The position numbers and the translations under genes were made by a program. Of a stretch of 64,000 nucleotides of DNA, positions 63,996 to 64,000 are shown piece after piece; position 1 is the stretch's first letter, and each line of letters opens with the position of its first letter. The stretch comes from Glandiceps talaboti (Eukaryota > Hemichordata > Enteropneusta > Spengelidae). The notes under the pieces are model-generated. The model ran no database searches. It was not told the origin of the DNA and saw only the letters and a program-made list of their open reading frames with translations. The DNA lies in assembly GCF_964340395.1 (NCBI RefSeq), contig NC_135558.1, positions 10,610,001 through 10,674,000 of the forward strand, in the 5' to 3' direction.

Positions 63996-64000
63996 TCTAG

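Overview
The window is animal nuclear DNA. It holds intron-rich genes with GT/AG splice sites, roughly 60-odd percent A+T, many long microsatellites, minisatellites, foldback and terminal-inverted-repeat elements, and a tRNA-derived SINE. Three genes can be read with confidence: a fibrillar-type collagen, the proteasome beta2 subunit PSMB7, and a NEK6/NEK7-type kinase. A single NEK6/7 gene beside PSMB7 and the general repeat style suggest a marine invertebrate, perhaps an invertebrate deuterostome such as a hemichordate, amphioxus or echinoderm. I cannot fix the phylum from the sequence alone.

Layout. Positions 1-12,589 (minus strand) hold the 5' part of the collagen gene. A tentative start exon, a signal-peptide exon and a short acidic Cys-containing N-terminal exon lead straight into an uninterrupted Gly-X-Y helix carried by fifteen tiny exons of exactly 54 or 45 bp. 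The gene runs off the left edge. Positions 12.6-41.9 kb form a long interval without a recognisable gene. It contains several TIR/foldback elements (16.1, 25.0, 27.4, 30.8 kb), an exact 13 x 25 bp minisatellite (28.0 kb), very long (AT), (AC), (GACA), (GAGT), (GATT) and (ATAC) tracts, and a few unrecognised open frames.

Positions 42,013-46,842 (plus strand) hold a complete seven-exon PSMB7 gene encoding 271 residues. All catalytic residues and the beta2-specific Gly45 are present. Just upstream of exon 5, the last part of intron 4 plus the start of exon 5 is tandemly repeated three extra times, giving three decoy splice acceptors. From 47 to 59.8 kb there are further repeats, two copies of one TIR element, a GC-richer patch at about 49.5-50.3 kb with an unrecognised minus-strand coding-like frame, and a 166-codon minus-strand open frame. 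From 59,849 to the right edge (plus strand) lie the first three coding exons of the NEK6/7 kinase.

Functionally, the collagen would be secreted extracellular matrix, PSMB7 is the trypsin-like site of the 20S proteasome, and NEK6/7 is a mitotic kinase. They are not a pathway. However, from memory PSMB7 and NEK6 are also direct neighbours in vertebrates (human 9q33.3), so their adjacency here looks like old conserved microsynteny. No bacterial-style operon, CRISPR array or phage is present. The most unusual local structures are the tandem decoy exon starts in PSMB7, the unfused ancestral-looking collagen exon series, and a set of foldback/TIR elements, several of them sitting in introns or next to genes.
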